Source: JAWXBA01 sp048499805 (GTDB lineage: Bacteria; Gemmatimonadota; Gemmatimonadetes; Gemmatimonadales; GWC2-71-9). From it: a stretch of DNA of 64,000 nucleotides. Below, piece after piece: positions 43,624 to 52,380 of the stretch. The DNA is taken from NCBI GenBank assembly GCA_048499805.1, contig JASNZF010000002.1, positions 655,369-719,368 on the forward strand, written 5' to 3'. The position numbers were made by a program, and so were the translations under genes. Within the stretch, counting starts at the first letter, position 1, and every line of letters starts with the position of its first letter. The notes beneath the pieces are model-generated. The model was not told the DNA's origin. It saw nothing but the letters and a program-made list of their open reading frames with translations, and searched no databases.

Positions 43624-44109
43624 GTGGCGGACTCCTCCTCCGCCCGGAAGCTCCGCACCCTGGAGGCCGCTGTGGAATGGCGGCAGCGGCAGGCGGGGCC
43701 GGTCGTCTTCACGAACGGCGTCTTCGAGTTGCTGCATCGTGGGCATGTCGAGTACCTCGAGGCGGCCCGGGCCGAGGGGGCGGCGCTGGTCGTGGGGGTC
43801 AACAGCGACGCCTCCGCCCGGGCCCTGGGCAAGGGGCCAGGGCGCCCGCTGGTGGGTGAGGCCGACCGCGCCCGGGTGCTGGCGGGGCTGGCGGCGGTGG
43901 ACTGCGTGGTCATCTTTGCCGAGCCGACCCCGACCGCCCTGCTCGAGGCCCTGCGGCCGGACCTGCTGGTGAAGGGCGGGGACTACACCCGCGAGACGAT
44001 CGTCGGCGCCGATCTGGTCGAGCGCTGGGGCGGGCGGGTGCTCGCCCTCCCGTTCCTGGACCGCCATTCCACCTCCTCCCTCCTGGAGCGACTGCGTGCA
44101 GCGACTTGA
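43624..44109 (+). CDS. rfaE2: D-glycero-beta-D-manno-heptose-1-phosphate adenylyltransferase
   Basis: 161 residues from GTG 43624. Cytidylyltransferase-like fold: FTNGVFELLHRGHVEYLEAA (family consensus has C and D at the V and E of NGVFE), then VGVNSDASARALGKG, PLVGEADRARVLAGL and DLLVKGGDY. It makes ADP-heptose for LPS core. This is the stand-alone second domain of HldE; the kinase half is elsewhere. Confidence 0.9.
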   Translation: MADSSSARKLRTLEAAVEWRQRQAGPVVFTNGVFELLHRGHVEYLEAARAEGAALVVGVNSDASARALGKGPGRPLVGEADRARVLAGLAAVDCVVIFAEPTPTALLEALRPDLLVKGGDYTRETIVGADLVERWGGRVLALPFLDRHSTSSLLERLRAAT

Positions 44110-44806
44110 TGGCCGTGCCACCGATGCCCTCCGCCCCGTCGCGCTGGAGCGCGGCGCCAATCCGTACGCGGAGGGATCCTGCCTGGTCCGGTTCGGCGGC
44201 ACCCTGGTCCACTGCACCGCCAGCGTGGAACAGGGGGTCCCGCCGTTCAAGAAGGGCAGCGGAACCGGATGGGTCACGGCGGAATACGCCATGCTCCCCC
44301 GCGCCACCTCGGAGCGCAACAGCCGTGAGCGGCACGGCCCCAGCGGCCGGAGCCAGGAAATCCAGCGGTTGATCGGGCGGTCGCTGCGGGCCGCGATGGG
44401 GACCATGGCGTTCGGGGAACACACGATCAAGATCGACTGCGATGTCCTTCAGGCCGATGGCGGGACCCGGACTGCGAGCATCACCGGCGCCTGCGTGGCC
44501 CTGGCCGATGCCTGCGCCTGGCTGGCGGCGCGGGAGGGAATTGCCACGCCGTTCGGCCGGCTGGTCGCGGCGGTGTCGGTCGGGATCGTGGACGGGACCC
44601 CGCTCCTCGATCTCGCGTACGCCGAGGACAAGGACGCCGGTGTGGACGCCAACGTGGTGATGCTGGAGCCCGACCAGTTTGTGGAGGTGCAGGGCACCGG
44701 CGAGCAGGGGACCTTTGTCCGGCGCGAGCTGGACACGATCCTTGACCTGGCCACCGGCGGCATCCGGGAACTGTTTTCCCTCCAGCGCCAGGCCCTCGGC
44801 TGGTGA
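44096..44806 (+). CDS. rph: Ribonuclease PH
   Basis: 236 residues from GTG 44096, overlapping rfaE2 by 14 bp. Phosphorolytic 3' tRNA trimming enzyme. Motifs: GSCLVRFGGTLVHCTASVE, GWVTAEYAMLPRAT, RSQEIQRLIGRSLRAA, DCDVLQADGGTRTASITGA and DLAYAEDKDAGVDANVV. Hexamer expected. Confidence 0.95.
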   Translation: MQRLDGRATDALRPVALERGANPYAEGSCLVRFGGTLVHCTASVEQGVPPFKKGSGTGWVTAEYAMLPRATSERNSRERHGPSGRSQEIQRLIGRSLRAAMGTMAFGEHTIKIDCDVLQADGGTRTASITGACVALADACAWLAAREGIATPFGRLVAAVSVGIVDGTPLLDLAYAEDKDAGVDANVVMLEPDQFVEVQGTGEQGTFVRRELDTILDLATGGIRELFSLQRQALGW

Positions 44807-45420
44807 AGCTGCTGGTGGCCACCCGCAGCGCGGGCAAGCAGGCCGAGGTGCGGGCGCTGTTCGCGGAGACCGGGATCGAGGTCGTCTTTCCCGACGAGGT
44901 CGGGGTGGTGCCCACGCCCCTGGAGGAGACCCTCGAGCTGCACGATTCCTTCCGGGGGAACGCGCTGGCCAAGGCAACGTACTTCGCCAAGAAGACGGGC
45001 CTGCCGACCGTGGCCGACGACAGCGGCCTGGAGGTCTTTGCACTGGGCGGGGAGCCGGGGGTGCGATCCCGGCGATGGGCCGGGGCCACGGGACCGGAGA
45101 CGACGGTGGACGCCGCCAACAACGCGCACCTGCTCCGACGGCTGCTCGGGGCCGAGGGCGCGCGGCGCAAGGCGCGGTACCGCTGCGTCCTGGCCTACCT
45201 GAAGTCCCCTGCCGCCCTGCCCGAGTTCCACGAGGGACAGTGCACCGGTGCCATCCTGTCCGAGCCGCGCGGGAGCAACGGGTTCGGGTATGACCCCCTC
45301 TTCCTGAGCGACGACCTCGGCAAGACCTTTGGCGAGGCTACGGCTACGGAGAAGCACGCGGTGAGCCACCGGGGCCGGGCGTTCCAGCAGCTGCTCGAGG
45401 CGCTCGCCCCCCAGGGTTGA
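44803..45420 (+). CDS. rdgB: XTP/dITP diphosphatase (Ham1/RdgB)
   Basis: 205 residues from GTG 44803, overlapping rph (GTGA). Removes non-canonical purine nucleotides. Motifs: LLVATRSAGKQAEVR, DSFRGNALAKATYFA, PTVADDSGLEVFAL, GSNGFGYDPLF and AVSHRGRAF. The rph-rdgB pairing is conserved in many bacteria. Confidence 0.95.
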   Translation: MKLLVATRSAGKQAEVRALFAETGIEVVFPDEVGVVPTPLEETLELHDSFRGNALAKATYFAKKTGLPTVADDSGLEVFALGGEPGVRSRRWAGATGPETTVDAANNAHLLRRLLGAEGARRKARYRCVLAYLKSPAALPEFHEGQCTGAILSEPRGSNGFGYDPLFLSDDLGKTFGEATATEKHAVSHRGRAFQQLLEALAPQG

Positions 45421-45471
45421 GGATCGGCCGCCGCGTCCCGTGCTGCCACATCCTCACGATCCGGAGGCCCG

Positions 45472-47700
45472 ATGTCGCAGGTTGCACCCAACGGAAGCGG
45501 CCACGGCTTCGGGACGGCCCCGGTCTTTCTCGCCAGCGTCAGCACGATCCTCGGCGCGGTCCTCTTCCTGCGCTTCGGGTACGCCGTCGGGCACGTCGGC
45601 TTCGCGGGCACCCTGCTCATCATCGTCATCGGGCACCTGGTCACGATCCCGACCGCCTTGGCGCTCGCTGAAATCGCCACCAACCGCCGGGTGGAGGGCG
45701 GTGGCGAGTACTTCATCATCTCGCGGTCGTTCGGGCTCACCATCGGCGGCGTCATCGGGGTGGCGCTCTACCTCTCCCAGGCGGTGTCGGTCGCCTTCTA
45801 CATGATCGCCTTCGCCGAGGCGTTCCGGCCGCTCGAGTCCTGGTTCACCGGGTTCACCGGCCTGCCCTTCGATCCGCGGATCGTGTCCATCCCCGGCACG
45901 CTCGTGCTCGGGAGTGTGGTCCTGTCCCGGGGTGCCGATATGGGGGTGCGGGCCCTCTGGGTGGTGGTGAGCATCCTTGCGGTCTCCCTGGGTTTCTTCC
46001 TCCTTGGATCACCAGTCGAGGGCACACCCGAGCTGGTCTCACTTCCGGTGGCAAACCCCGACTCCCTGATTCTGGTCTTCGCCATCATTTTCCCCGCCTT
46101 CACCGGCATGACCGCCGGTGTAGGGCTTTCGGGAGACCTCAAGGATCCCGGGCGCTCGATCCCCCTCGGGGTGATGTCCGCCACCGCCGTCGGACTGGTC
46201 GTCTACATCGCCGTGGCGTGGAAGCTGGCGATCTCCGCGCCGGCCGAGGTGCTCGTGGCCACCGATCCCCTGGCGATGTCGCGCATCGCGCTCTGGGGGC
46301 CGATCATCCCGATCGGGCTGGCCGCCGCCACCATCTCTTCGGCGATCGGCTCGATTCTGGTCGCGCCCCGGACCCTCCAGGCGCTCACCGCCGATGGGGT
46401 GCTGCCGCTCCGGAAATTCAACCACATGATCTCGCAGGGCGTCGGTACCGCCAATGAGCCCCGCAACGCCACCCTCTTGACGCTCGGGTTGGCGCTGGTC
46501 ACGGTGACCCTTGGCAACGTGGACATGGTGGCCCGGATGATCTCGATGTTCTTCATGGTCACGTACGGGGCCCTCTGCCTGATCAGCACCCTGGAGCACT
46601 TCGCCGCGCGGCCGGGGTTCCGGCCCAGCTTCCGGTCCAAGTGGTACCTCAGCCTGGTCGGCGCGGTGCTCTGCCTGTTCCTGATGTTCCAGATGGACCC
46701 GGTTTACGCCCTGGTGGCCTTGGCGGGCATGGCGCTCCTCTACCTGGTCATGCGCCCGCGCGAGGGCACCACCGACCTCGCCGCGATCTTCCAGGGGGTC
46801 ATGACCCAGGCCACCCGGTACTCCCACCTCAAGCTGCAGTCCGCCGCCGCGGGCACCCCGCGTCCGGAGGAATGGCGGCCCAGCGTGGTGATGGTCAACA
46901 GCCGCACCTTCGAGCGGTCCTCGCCGATCCAGTTCTTCAGCTGGCTCTGCAGCCGGCACGGCGTGGGGGCCTACCTCCACCACATCGTCGGCACGATCGG
47001 GGCGGGTACCGTCGCGGAAAGCCGCGAGGTGATGGGACGGCTGGTGGACCTGGCCCAGAGCCGGCGCAGCACCGTCTACGTGGACACCCTGGTGGCGCCG
47101 AACCCGGAGCGGGCGATCGAGCAGGCGCTCCAGTTTCCCGGCGTCTCGGGGGTGGAGAACAACTCGGTGCTCTTCGAGTTCGCCGTCGATGACCCGGATC
47201 CCGTCCTGCACGAGGCGTGGGTGGGGGTCCACCTCGCCGCCACCATGCGGATGAACACCCTGGTGCTGCGCCACGGGCCACACTTCTTCGGGGCGCGACA
47301 GGCAATTCACGTCTGGCTGACGTGGCATGACTACAAGAACGCCAACCTGATGATCCTCCTGGCCTACATCCTCATGGGCCACCGGGCCTGGCACGATGCG
47401 GCCATCCAGATCCATGCCGCCTTCCCACTCTCCGAGGTGGATGCCCAGCGGGCCAAGCTGCTCCAGATGATCGAGTCGGGGCGGCTGCCGATCAGCCGCA
47501 AGAACCTCCGGATCTTCCCGACCGACGACAAGGTGGAGTTCGGCCGCCTCGTCGAGCAGAACTCCGCCGAGGCCGACCTGGTCATCTTTGGCTTCACCGA
47601 GGCCCGGCTGCGCGAGAAGGGGCCGGACCTCTTCCGGCGGCATGCCAGCCTGCGGGACGTGCTGTTCGTCTCGGCCGACCAGGAAATCCTCATCAGTTGA
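45472..47700 (+). CDS. SLC12-like cation-chloride/amino-acid permease
   Basis: 742 residues. About twelve membrane helices in residues 15-435 with an APC-superfamily/SLC12 opening (FLASVSTILGAVLFLRFGYAVG, RVEGGGEYFIISRSFG). The C-terminal 300 residues are cytoplasmic (WRPSVVMVNSRTFERSS, SRRSTVYVDTLVAPNPERA), matching the SLC12 C-terminal domain arrangement with a partial universal-stress-like look. Probable Na/K/Cl or amino acid symport at the inner membrane. The start follows rdgB by 51 bases. Confidence 0.85.
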   Translation: MSQVAPNGSGHGFGTAPVFLASVSTILGAVLFLRFGYAVGHVGFAGTLLIIVIGHLVTIPTALALAEIATNRRVEGGGEYFIISRSFGLTIGGVIGVALYLSQAVSVAFYMIAFAEAFRPLESWFTGFTGLPFDPRIVSIPGTLVLGSVVLSRGADMGVRALWVVVSILAVSLGFFLLGSPVEGTPELVSLPVANPDSLILVFAIIFPAFTGMTAGVGLSGDLKDPGRSIPLGVMSATAVGLVVYIAVAWKLAISAPAEVLVATDPLAMSRIALWGPIIPIGLAAATISSAIGSILVAPRTLQALTADGVLPLRKFNHMISQGVGTANEPRNATLLTLGLALVTVTLGNVDMVARMISMFFMVTYGALCLISTLEHFAARPGFRPSFRSKWYLSLVGAVLCLFLMFQMDPVYALVALAGMALLYLVMRPREGTTDLAAIFQGVMTQATRYSHLKLQSAAAGTPRPEEWRPSVVMVNSRTFERSSPIQFFSWLCSRHGVGAYLHHIVGTIGAGTVAESREVMGRLVDLAQSRRSTVYVDTLVAPNPERAIEQALQFPGVSGVENNSVLFEFAVDDPDPVLHEAWVGVHLAATMRMNTLVLRHGPHFFGARQAIHVWLTWHDYKNANLMILLAYILMGHRAWHDAAIQIHAAFPLSEVDAQRAKLLQMIESGRLPISRKNLRIFPTDDKVEFGRLVEQNSAEADLVIFGFTEARLREKGPDLFRRHASLRDVLFVSADQEILIS

Positions 47701-47708
47701 CCGGCCCG

Positions 47709-47739
47709 TTGGAGCGCGGTGGCCGCGGCGCTATCTTTG
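47709..47739 (+). promoter_or_regulatory. tRNA-Pro promoter
   Basis: TTGGAG (47709-47714), 17 bases, TATCTTTG (47732-47739). The tRNA starts 7 bases after the element, so transcription starts at or close to the mature 5' end. Confidence 0.7.
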
Positions 47740-47745
47740 GCGCCG

Positions 47746-47819
47746 CGGGGCGTGGCGCAGTCCGGTAGCGCGCCTGGTTTGGGACCAGGAGGCCCCGGGT
47801 TCGAATCCCGGCGCCCCGA
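47746..47819 (+). tRNA. tRNA-Pro (anticodon TGG)
   Basis: 74 nt. Acceptor CGGGGCG/CGCCCCG is perfect with discriminator A; D-arm around AGTCCGGTAGC; anticodon loop TTTGGGA in stem CCTGG/CCAGG gives TGG; T-arm CCGGG-TTCGAAT-CCCGG. CCA is not encoded. Confidence 0.95.
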
Positions 47820-47821
47820 TG

Positions 47822-47925
47822 AAGGAAGAAACGAGAAGCGAGAAGCCAGAAGTCAGGAGCTGGGGGCTGGGGGGTGGGGGGGGGAGCATGAACGGCGCAG
47901 GGAGAGGCGCGGGGTCAGGGTCCCC
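47822..47925 (+). repeat. Degenerate purine-rich intergenic array
   Basis: Words such as GAAACGAGAAGCGAGAAGC, then G-runs (GGGGGCTGGGGGGTGGGGGG). On the other strand this is the same CGCTTCTCG-like pattern seen at 37137. It fills the gap between tRNA-Pro and the YdcF-like gene. No gene or clear terminator seen in it. Confidence 0.6.
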
Positions 47926-47961
47926 GGCGTCTCTCCCTGCTTGCTTCTCCCATCTCCCTCC

Positions 47962-48771
47962 CTACACCCACCCGCGCGCCCGATACCACCACCACCCCAC
48001 CGTTTCATACAGCCATGGCCCGAAGGCGGCCAGCCGATCGCTGGCGGTGCCGAGGCTCCGCACGGCGATCCCGCGCGAGGGGGCGGGCACGCAGGTCACC
48101 TCCAGCCCGACCTTCCGGAATGCCGCACAGGCCCGGCGGGTGTGCAGCGGTGAGGTGACCACGATCAGGCGGGACCACCCCTCGCGGCGGGCCAGGGCGG
48201 CGGTCTGCACCGCCTCGTCGCGCGAGGTCGCGACCGAGTCGATCACCACCCAGCGCACGCTGTCCGGCGCCAGGGCGCGCAACCGGGCCTGGTCGGTGTC
48301 GCTCGGGATCCGGTCGGCGCCCTGCCGGTGCCACACCCGGGAGGTGACCAGGACCGCGGCGCGGCCCTCATTCAGCAGGGTGATGCCGTGCAGCAGGCGT
48401 TCGGCACCGCCAGGAGACAGCAGGCTGTCGCGGGAGACGGCGGCGGACAGGACCATGATGGCATCCACCCCATCCACCGGCACGGAGTCGGCCACGATCA
48501 GTCCATGCACCGGGCCGCGGAGGATGGGCGTGAAGGCCACCGACAACATCAGCAGCAACAGGGCAGACGCGGCACCGAAGAGCCAGCGGATGCCGCCGAA
48601 CCGGCCCACGGCGGCACCGAGCAGCGCCGCGATCGGGAGGGCCGGCACGAACGGCACCCCAACCAGGTCGGGAAGGCCCAGCTGCTCCGCCGCCACCCAG
48701 GTGAGCGCGGCGACCACTCCGGCGCGGAGGGTGTCGGGCTGGGCCGTGCCGGGACGCGACGAACCTGCCAT
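47962..48771 (-). CDS. YdcF/ElyC-like DUF218 membrane protein
   Basis: 269 residues from ATG 48771. The N-terminal third has about three hydrophobic segments (23-90); the rest is a DUF218/YdcF domain: VDAIMVLSAAVSRDSLLS, ERLLHGITLLNEGRAA, SVATSRDEAVQTAAL and RLIVVTSPLHTRRA, all typical. Family members such as ElyC affect lipid carrier and cell-wall metabolism. No operon partner. Confidence 0.8.
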   Translation of the reverse strand: MAGSSRPGTAQPDTLRAGVVAALTWVAAEQLGLPDLVGVPFVPALPIAALLGAAVGRFGGIRWLFGAASALLLLMLSVAFTPILRGPVHGLIVADSVPVDGVDAIMVLSAAVSRDSLLSPGGAERLLHGITLLNEGRAAVLVTSRVWHRQGADRIPSDTDQARLRALAPDSVRWVVIDSVATSRDEAVQTAALARREGWSRLIVVTSPLHTRRACAAFRKVGLEVTCVPAPSRGIAVRSLGTASDRLAAFGPWLYETVGWWWYRARGWV

Positions 48772-48832
48772 CACCCCGCGGGCCGGGGAGGGGGCGCGGA
48801 CCAGGACGCGCGGCGGTCGGGGACCACCGCGG

Positions 48833-51800
48833 TCACGGGATTGCGGCGACCGGGACGCACCCCTCGGCCGCGGCGCAGTTGGGATCGACGACCCGCAGGC
48901 CCAGCCGGGTGAGGTGACCGTTCAGCGCGGCGAGGTCCTCGGCCCAGACGCGTGCCAGGGCGTCGGTATAGCCCTTGAGCTCGGCGGTGAGGATCCCGAA
49001 GATCTCCGGCATGTTGGTCGTGGGGCGACCGTCGCCGCGTTCGGCCATCGACATCAGGTTGGCCAGGCGGTTGTTCACCTTGATCGGGAAGTTGAGCGGG
49101 TCCTGGCCGCTCTGGTTGCGGACCTGGTAGATCTTCTCCTCCACCCCGGAGGCGTTGGTCGTCAGGGTCGCGGCGGCCGCGGCGAGGCGCGCGTCCGGCG
49201 ACCGGGTCAGCCGGTCCCCGACCTGGGCCTTCACGCGCCGAATCGCGATCACCGCATTGTTCGCCTCGGTCACCTTGTCGCGCACCGCCCGCGAGAACTG
49301 GTACTGGGCATGGAGGTCGGCATCGGTGACATCGGTGATCCCGGGATGCCGCTCGATCCGCACCGCGGTGGTGAGGACCGTCCCGTCGGCCGTCAGGCGG
49401 GCGGTGTAGCGGCCCGGGGGCGCCACCGGGCCGTTGACGCCGGCGCCCCAGAGGATCATGCCCGGGAAGGACGAGGCACTTTCGGTGCGCATGTCCCAGG
49501 TCATCCGACTGTGGCCGGCCGCCCGGGGCAGGGCGGCGCCACCACCGAAGCGGCCCCCTCCGCCTCCCTGACCGCCCGCGGCCGCACTTGGCGCGGGGGT
49601 GCTGCTGGCCTCGAAGGTGCGCATCACGCCCCCGACCGAGTCGAGGATCTCCAGCTTGAGCTGTTGCGGTGCCCGGGGCAGCCACCAGGAAAGGGTCACC
49701 GGCATGGCCGATCGGATCCCGGGTGTGGGGGTGAAGAGCTGCCCGGCGGTGGACGCATACCCGGGGGTGTACTGCCGCAACGGGGCGATGTTGTCGAGCA
49801 CCCAGAAGCCCCGGCCGTGGGTGGCGATCGCCAGCTCGTTCTGCTCGACGATCAGGTCCACCACCGGCACGTCCGGCAGGCCGGCCTCGAGCAGCTGCCA
49901 GTTGCCACCATCGTTGTAGGAGATGTACACGCCGTGCTGGGTGGCGGCGTAGAGCAGTCCCTGCCGGGTGGGGTCTTCCCGGACGGCATGGACGTAGGCG
50001 TCGGGGCGGATTCCGCCGACGGTCTTCGTCCAGGTCCGCCCGAAGTCGCTGGTGCGGAAGATGTAGGGGGCGAAGTCATCCAGCAGCGGCCGGCGGACCG
50101 ACACGTAGGCGGTGCCGTCGCTGAACGAGGATCCGTCGATCTGGCTCACCCGGCCAAAGTCCGGCATCCCCGGCGGGGTCACGTTGACCCAGGTCTTGCC
50201 GCCATCGCGGGTCACGTGCACCAGCCCGTCATCGGAGCCGGTCCAGATCACGTTCACGTTGCGCTTGCCCGGGGCCACGGCGAAGATCGTGGCGTAGACC
50301 TCCGGGCCGTTCATGTCCCCGGTGATCGGCCCGCCGGAGTGGCCCAGGGTGCTGGGGTCGTGGCGGGTGAGGTCCCCGCTCAGTGCGGTCCAGGTCTTCC
50401 CGGCGTCCCGGGTCTCCCAGAGCCGCTGGGAGGAGACGTACAGCCGGGTCGGGTCCGCCTTCGAGAAGATGATCGGGAAGGTCCACTGCCACCGCTCGCG
50501 AATCTCGGAGGATGGTTCCCCGGAGTAGAACCACGGGTACGGATTCACCTCGCGGGAGATGCCCAGCCGACGGTTGAACTTGTCGAGGTAACGGCCGTTG
50601 TTGGTCCCGGAGAAGAAGATGTCCTGGTCCAGCGGGTCGGGAGCGATGTACCCGGGCTCGCCCCCGCCGGCCTGATAGGAGACCGCCATCCCGCCGGCCG
50701 TGATGTCCTCGCCGGTCGCACCGGCGCCTCCCCCCCCCCCGCCACGGCGGCCGCCCCCGCCGCCGGCGTTCCAGTTGAACGGGGTGCAGAGGGTGGTGTT
50801 GTCCTGCTGCGAGCCGCACATGTGAAACGGGAGGTGCGCCGTGGTGATCACATGGTAGAACTGCGCCGTCGGGAAGTCCTGGGCCGTCCACCCGTTGCCG
50901 GTGGCCATCGAGACCGCCCCGCCGCCGTCGTTCGCGACGACGAGATGCGCCGGATTGTCCGGGTCGATCCACAGGTCGTGGTGGTCGCCATGGGTGCCCC
51001 CCCCGACGTTGGTCAGGGTCGTGCCGCCGTCCGCCGAGCGGAACATCGAGGTGTTCTGGACGTAGACCACGTCGGCGTTCTTCGGATCGGCGAAGACGTG
51101 GGTGTAGTAGAAGGCACGCTGCCGGATGGAGCGGTTGTCGTTGATCAGCGACCAGGTTGCCCCGGCGTCCTCGCTCCGGAAGAGGCCCCCGTGCTCATGC
51201 TCCACCAGGGCCCAGACCCGGTTGGGGTTGGCGCCCGAGACCGCCACCCCGATCCGGCCGACCAGTCCGGCGGCCGGCAGTCCCGGATTCCGGGTCATCT
51301 CGGTCCAGGTCTCGCCCCCATCGGTGCTCTTGAACATCCCGCTGCCGGGGCCGCCGCTGGACATCGTGTACTCCTTGCGGAATGCCTCCCACATCGATGC
51401 ATAGATGATGTTCGGGTTGGTGGGGTCGATGGAGATGTCGATGGCGGCCGTCTTGTCGTCGCGGTAGAGCACCTTGCGCCAGGTCTGTCCCCCGTCGGTC
51501 GACTTGTAGATGCCGCGCTCGGGATTGGGGGCGCTGTACTTGCCGAACGCCGCCACGTAGATGATCTGCGGATTGGTCGGATGGATCCGGATCTTGGAGA
51601 TCGCGTGCGATTCCCGGAACCCCACGTGAGTCCAGGTCTTGCCGGCGTCGGTGCTGCGGTAGACCCCGTCGCCGGGCATGATGTTGCCCCGGATGCAGGT
51701 CTCCCCCATGCCGATGAACACAATGTTCGGGTTCGACTCGCTGACTGCGACCGCGCCGACCGAGGCGCTGGTGATCTGGCCATCCGTCACCGGGACCCAG

Positions 51801-52057
51801 GTCTCGCCACTGTCGGTGGTCTTCCAGAGCCCGCCGCCCACCGCCCCGAAGTACGCCTCGGCCGGTCGCCCGCGCACCCCGCTCACGGCGATGGAGCGCC
51901 CGCCGCGGTCCGGACCGACGTTGCGCCAGCGGTACCCGCTGAGGAAGGCCGAATCGAGGGTCACCGTGCCGGTCGGGCGGGGGGCCTGGGCAGGGAGCAT
52001 GGGCGCCGCGCCACAGAGCATCGCGGCGGCGAGGAGGGCAGGACGGATTGAGGGCAT
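48833..52057 (-). CDS. BNR-repeat/sortilin-like secreted beta-propeller protein
   Basis: 1074 residues from ATG 52057 (GAGGG upstream); an extra 21 residues upstream are possible. Signal peptide ends PAQA. Many BNR/VPS10-like Asp-box repeats: WKTTDSGETWVPV, YRSTDAGKTWTHV, YKSTDGGQTWRKV, HVTRDGGKTWVNV, each a propeller blade. Two Gly-rich inserts (GGGGGRRGGGGGG near residue 440 and GGQGGGGGRFGGG) break the repeats. The last 150 residues are helical. Likely exported; enzyme or binding role unknown. A G11 tract lies in the first Gly insert. Confidence 0.85.
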   Translation of the reverse strand: MPSIRPALLAAAMLCGAAPMLPAQAPRPTGTVTLDSAFLSGYRWRNVGPDRGGRSIAVSGVRGRPAEAYFGAVGGGLWKTTDSGETWVPVTDGQITSASVGAVAVSESNPNIVFIGMGETCIRGNIMPGDGVYRSTDAGKTWTHVGFRESHAISKIRIHPTNPQIIYVAAFGKYSAPNPERGIYKSTDGGQTWRKVLYRDDKTAAIDISIDPTNPNIIYASMWEAFRKEYTMSSGGPGSGMFKSTDGGETWTEMTRNPGLPAAGLVGRIGVAVSGANPNRVWALVEHEHGGLFRSEDAGATWSLINDNRSIRQRAFYYTHVFADPKNADVVYVQNTSMFRSADGGTTLTNVGGGTHGDHHDLWIDPDNPAHLVVANDGGGAVSMATGNGWTAQDFPTAQFYHVITTAHLPFHMCGSQQDNTTLCTPFNWNAGGGGGRRGGGGGGAGATGEDITAGGMAVSYQAGGGEPGYIAPDPLDQDIFFSGTNNGRYLDKFNRRLGISREVNPYPWFYSGEPSSEIRERWQWTFPIIFSKADPTRLYVSSQRLWETRDAGKTWTALSGDLTRHDPSTLGHSGGPITGDMNGPEVYATIFAVAPGKRNVNVIWTGSDDGLVHVTRDGGKTWVNVTPPGMPDFGRVSQIDGSSFSDGTAYVSVRRPLLDDFAPYIFRTSDFGRTWTKTVGGIRPDAYVHAVREDPTRQGLLYAATQHGVYISYNDGGNWQLLEAGLPDVPVVDLIVEQNELAIATHGRGFWVLDNIAPLRQYTPGYASTAGQLFTPTPGIRSAMPVTLSWWLPRAPQQLKLEILDSVGGVMRTFEASSTPAPSAAAGGQGGGGGRFGGGAALPRAAGHSRMTWDMRTESASSFPGMILWGAGVNGPVAPPGRYTARLTADGTVLTTAVRIERHPGITDVTDADLHAQYQFSRAVRDKVTEANNAVIAIRRVKAQVGDRLTRSPDARLAAAAATLTTNASGVEEKIYQVRNQSGQDPLNFPIKVNNRLANLMSMAERGDGRPTTNMPEIFGILTAELKGYTDALARVWAEDLAALNGHLTRLGLRVVDPNCAAAEGCVPVAAIP
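50730..50740. repeat. Homopolymer C11/G11 tract inside the BNR-repeat gene
   Basis: Eleven consecutive C on the plus strand (G on the coding strand) in the Gly-rich insert. The reading frame is intact in this assembly. Tracts of this length are prone to slippage. Confidence 0.8.
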
Positions 52058-52205
52058 GGGCCGGTGGGGAAGAGGATGGGAGTTGGCGTTCGGGGGCCGG
52101 TCGGAGCGGAGCGGCAGCACCGGCCCCGATCCTGTTCGAACCTACCCCGGGCCCCGGGGGGGACGCTAGGGCGCTGGCGTCGATGCCGGCCGCCCAGACG
52201 GTGTA

Positions 52206-52213
52206 TATCTTTG
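52206..52213 (+). promoter_or_regulatory. -10 element of tRNA-Arg
   Basis: TATCTTTG, the same as before tRNA-Pro. The tRNA begins 37 bases downstream. No clear TTG box at 22-24 bases upstream. Confidence 0.5.
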
Positions 52214-52249
52214 GGCTTGCCGCGTGGTGGCCCGCCACCCCGGCTCCGC

Positions 52250-52323
52250 GCGCCCGTAGCTCAGCTGGATAGAGCAACAGCCTTCTAAGCTGTGGGTCGG
52301 AGGTTCGAGTCCTCCCGGGCGCA
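52250..52323 (+). tRNA. tRNA-Arg (anticodon TCT)
   Basis: 74 nt. Acceptor GCGCCCG/CGGGCGC, discriminator A, anticodon loop CTTCTAA in stem ACAGC/GCTGT gives TCT; T-arm GGAGG-TTCGAGT-CCTCC. D-arm AGCTCAGCTGGATAGAGC. CCA not encoded. The next gene starts 57 bases later. Confidence 0.95.
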
Positions 52324-52380
52324 CTCGGCTGCATCCCGTCCTGTTCCCGCTGGAGTCCACACCCACCGTTCGAGGCCGAC

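Noticed and set aside
52130..52150. tRNA on the minus strand (GGTTCGAAC)
   Set aside because: No flanking 5-bp T-stem and no acceptor or anticodon arms can be drawn.
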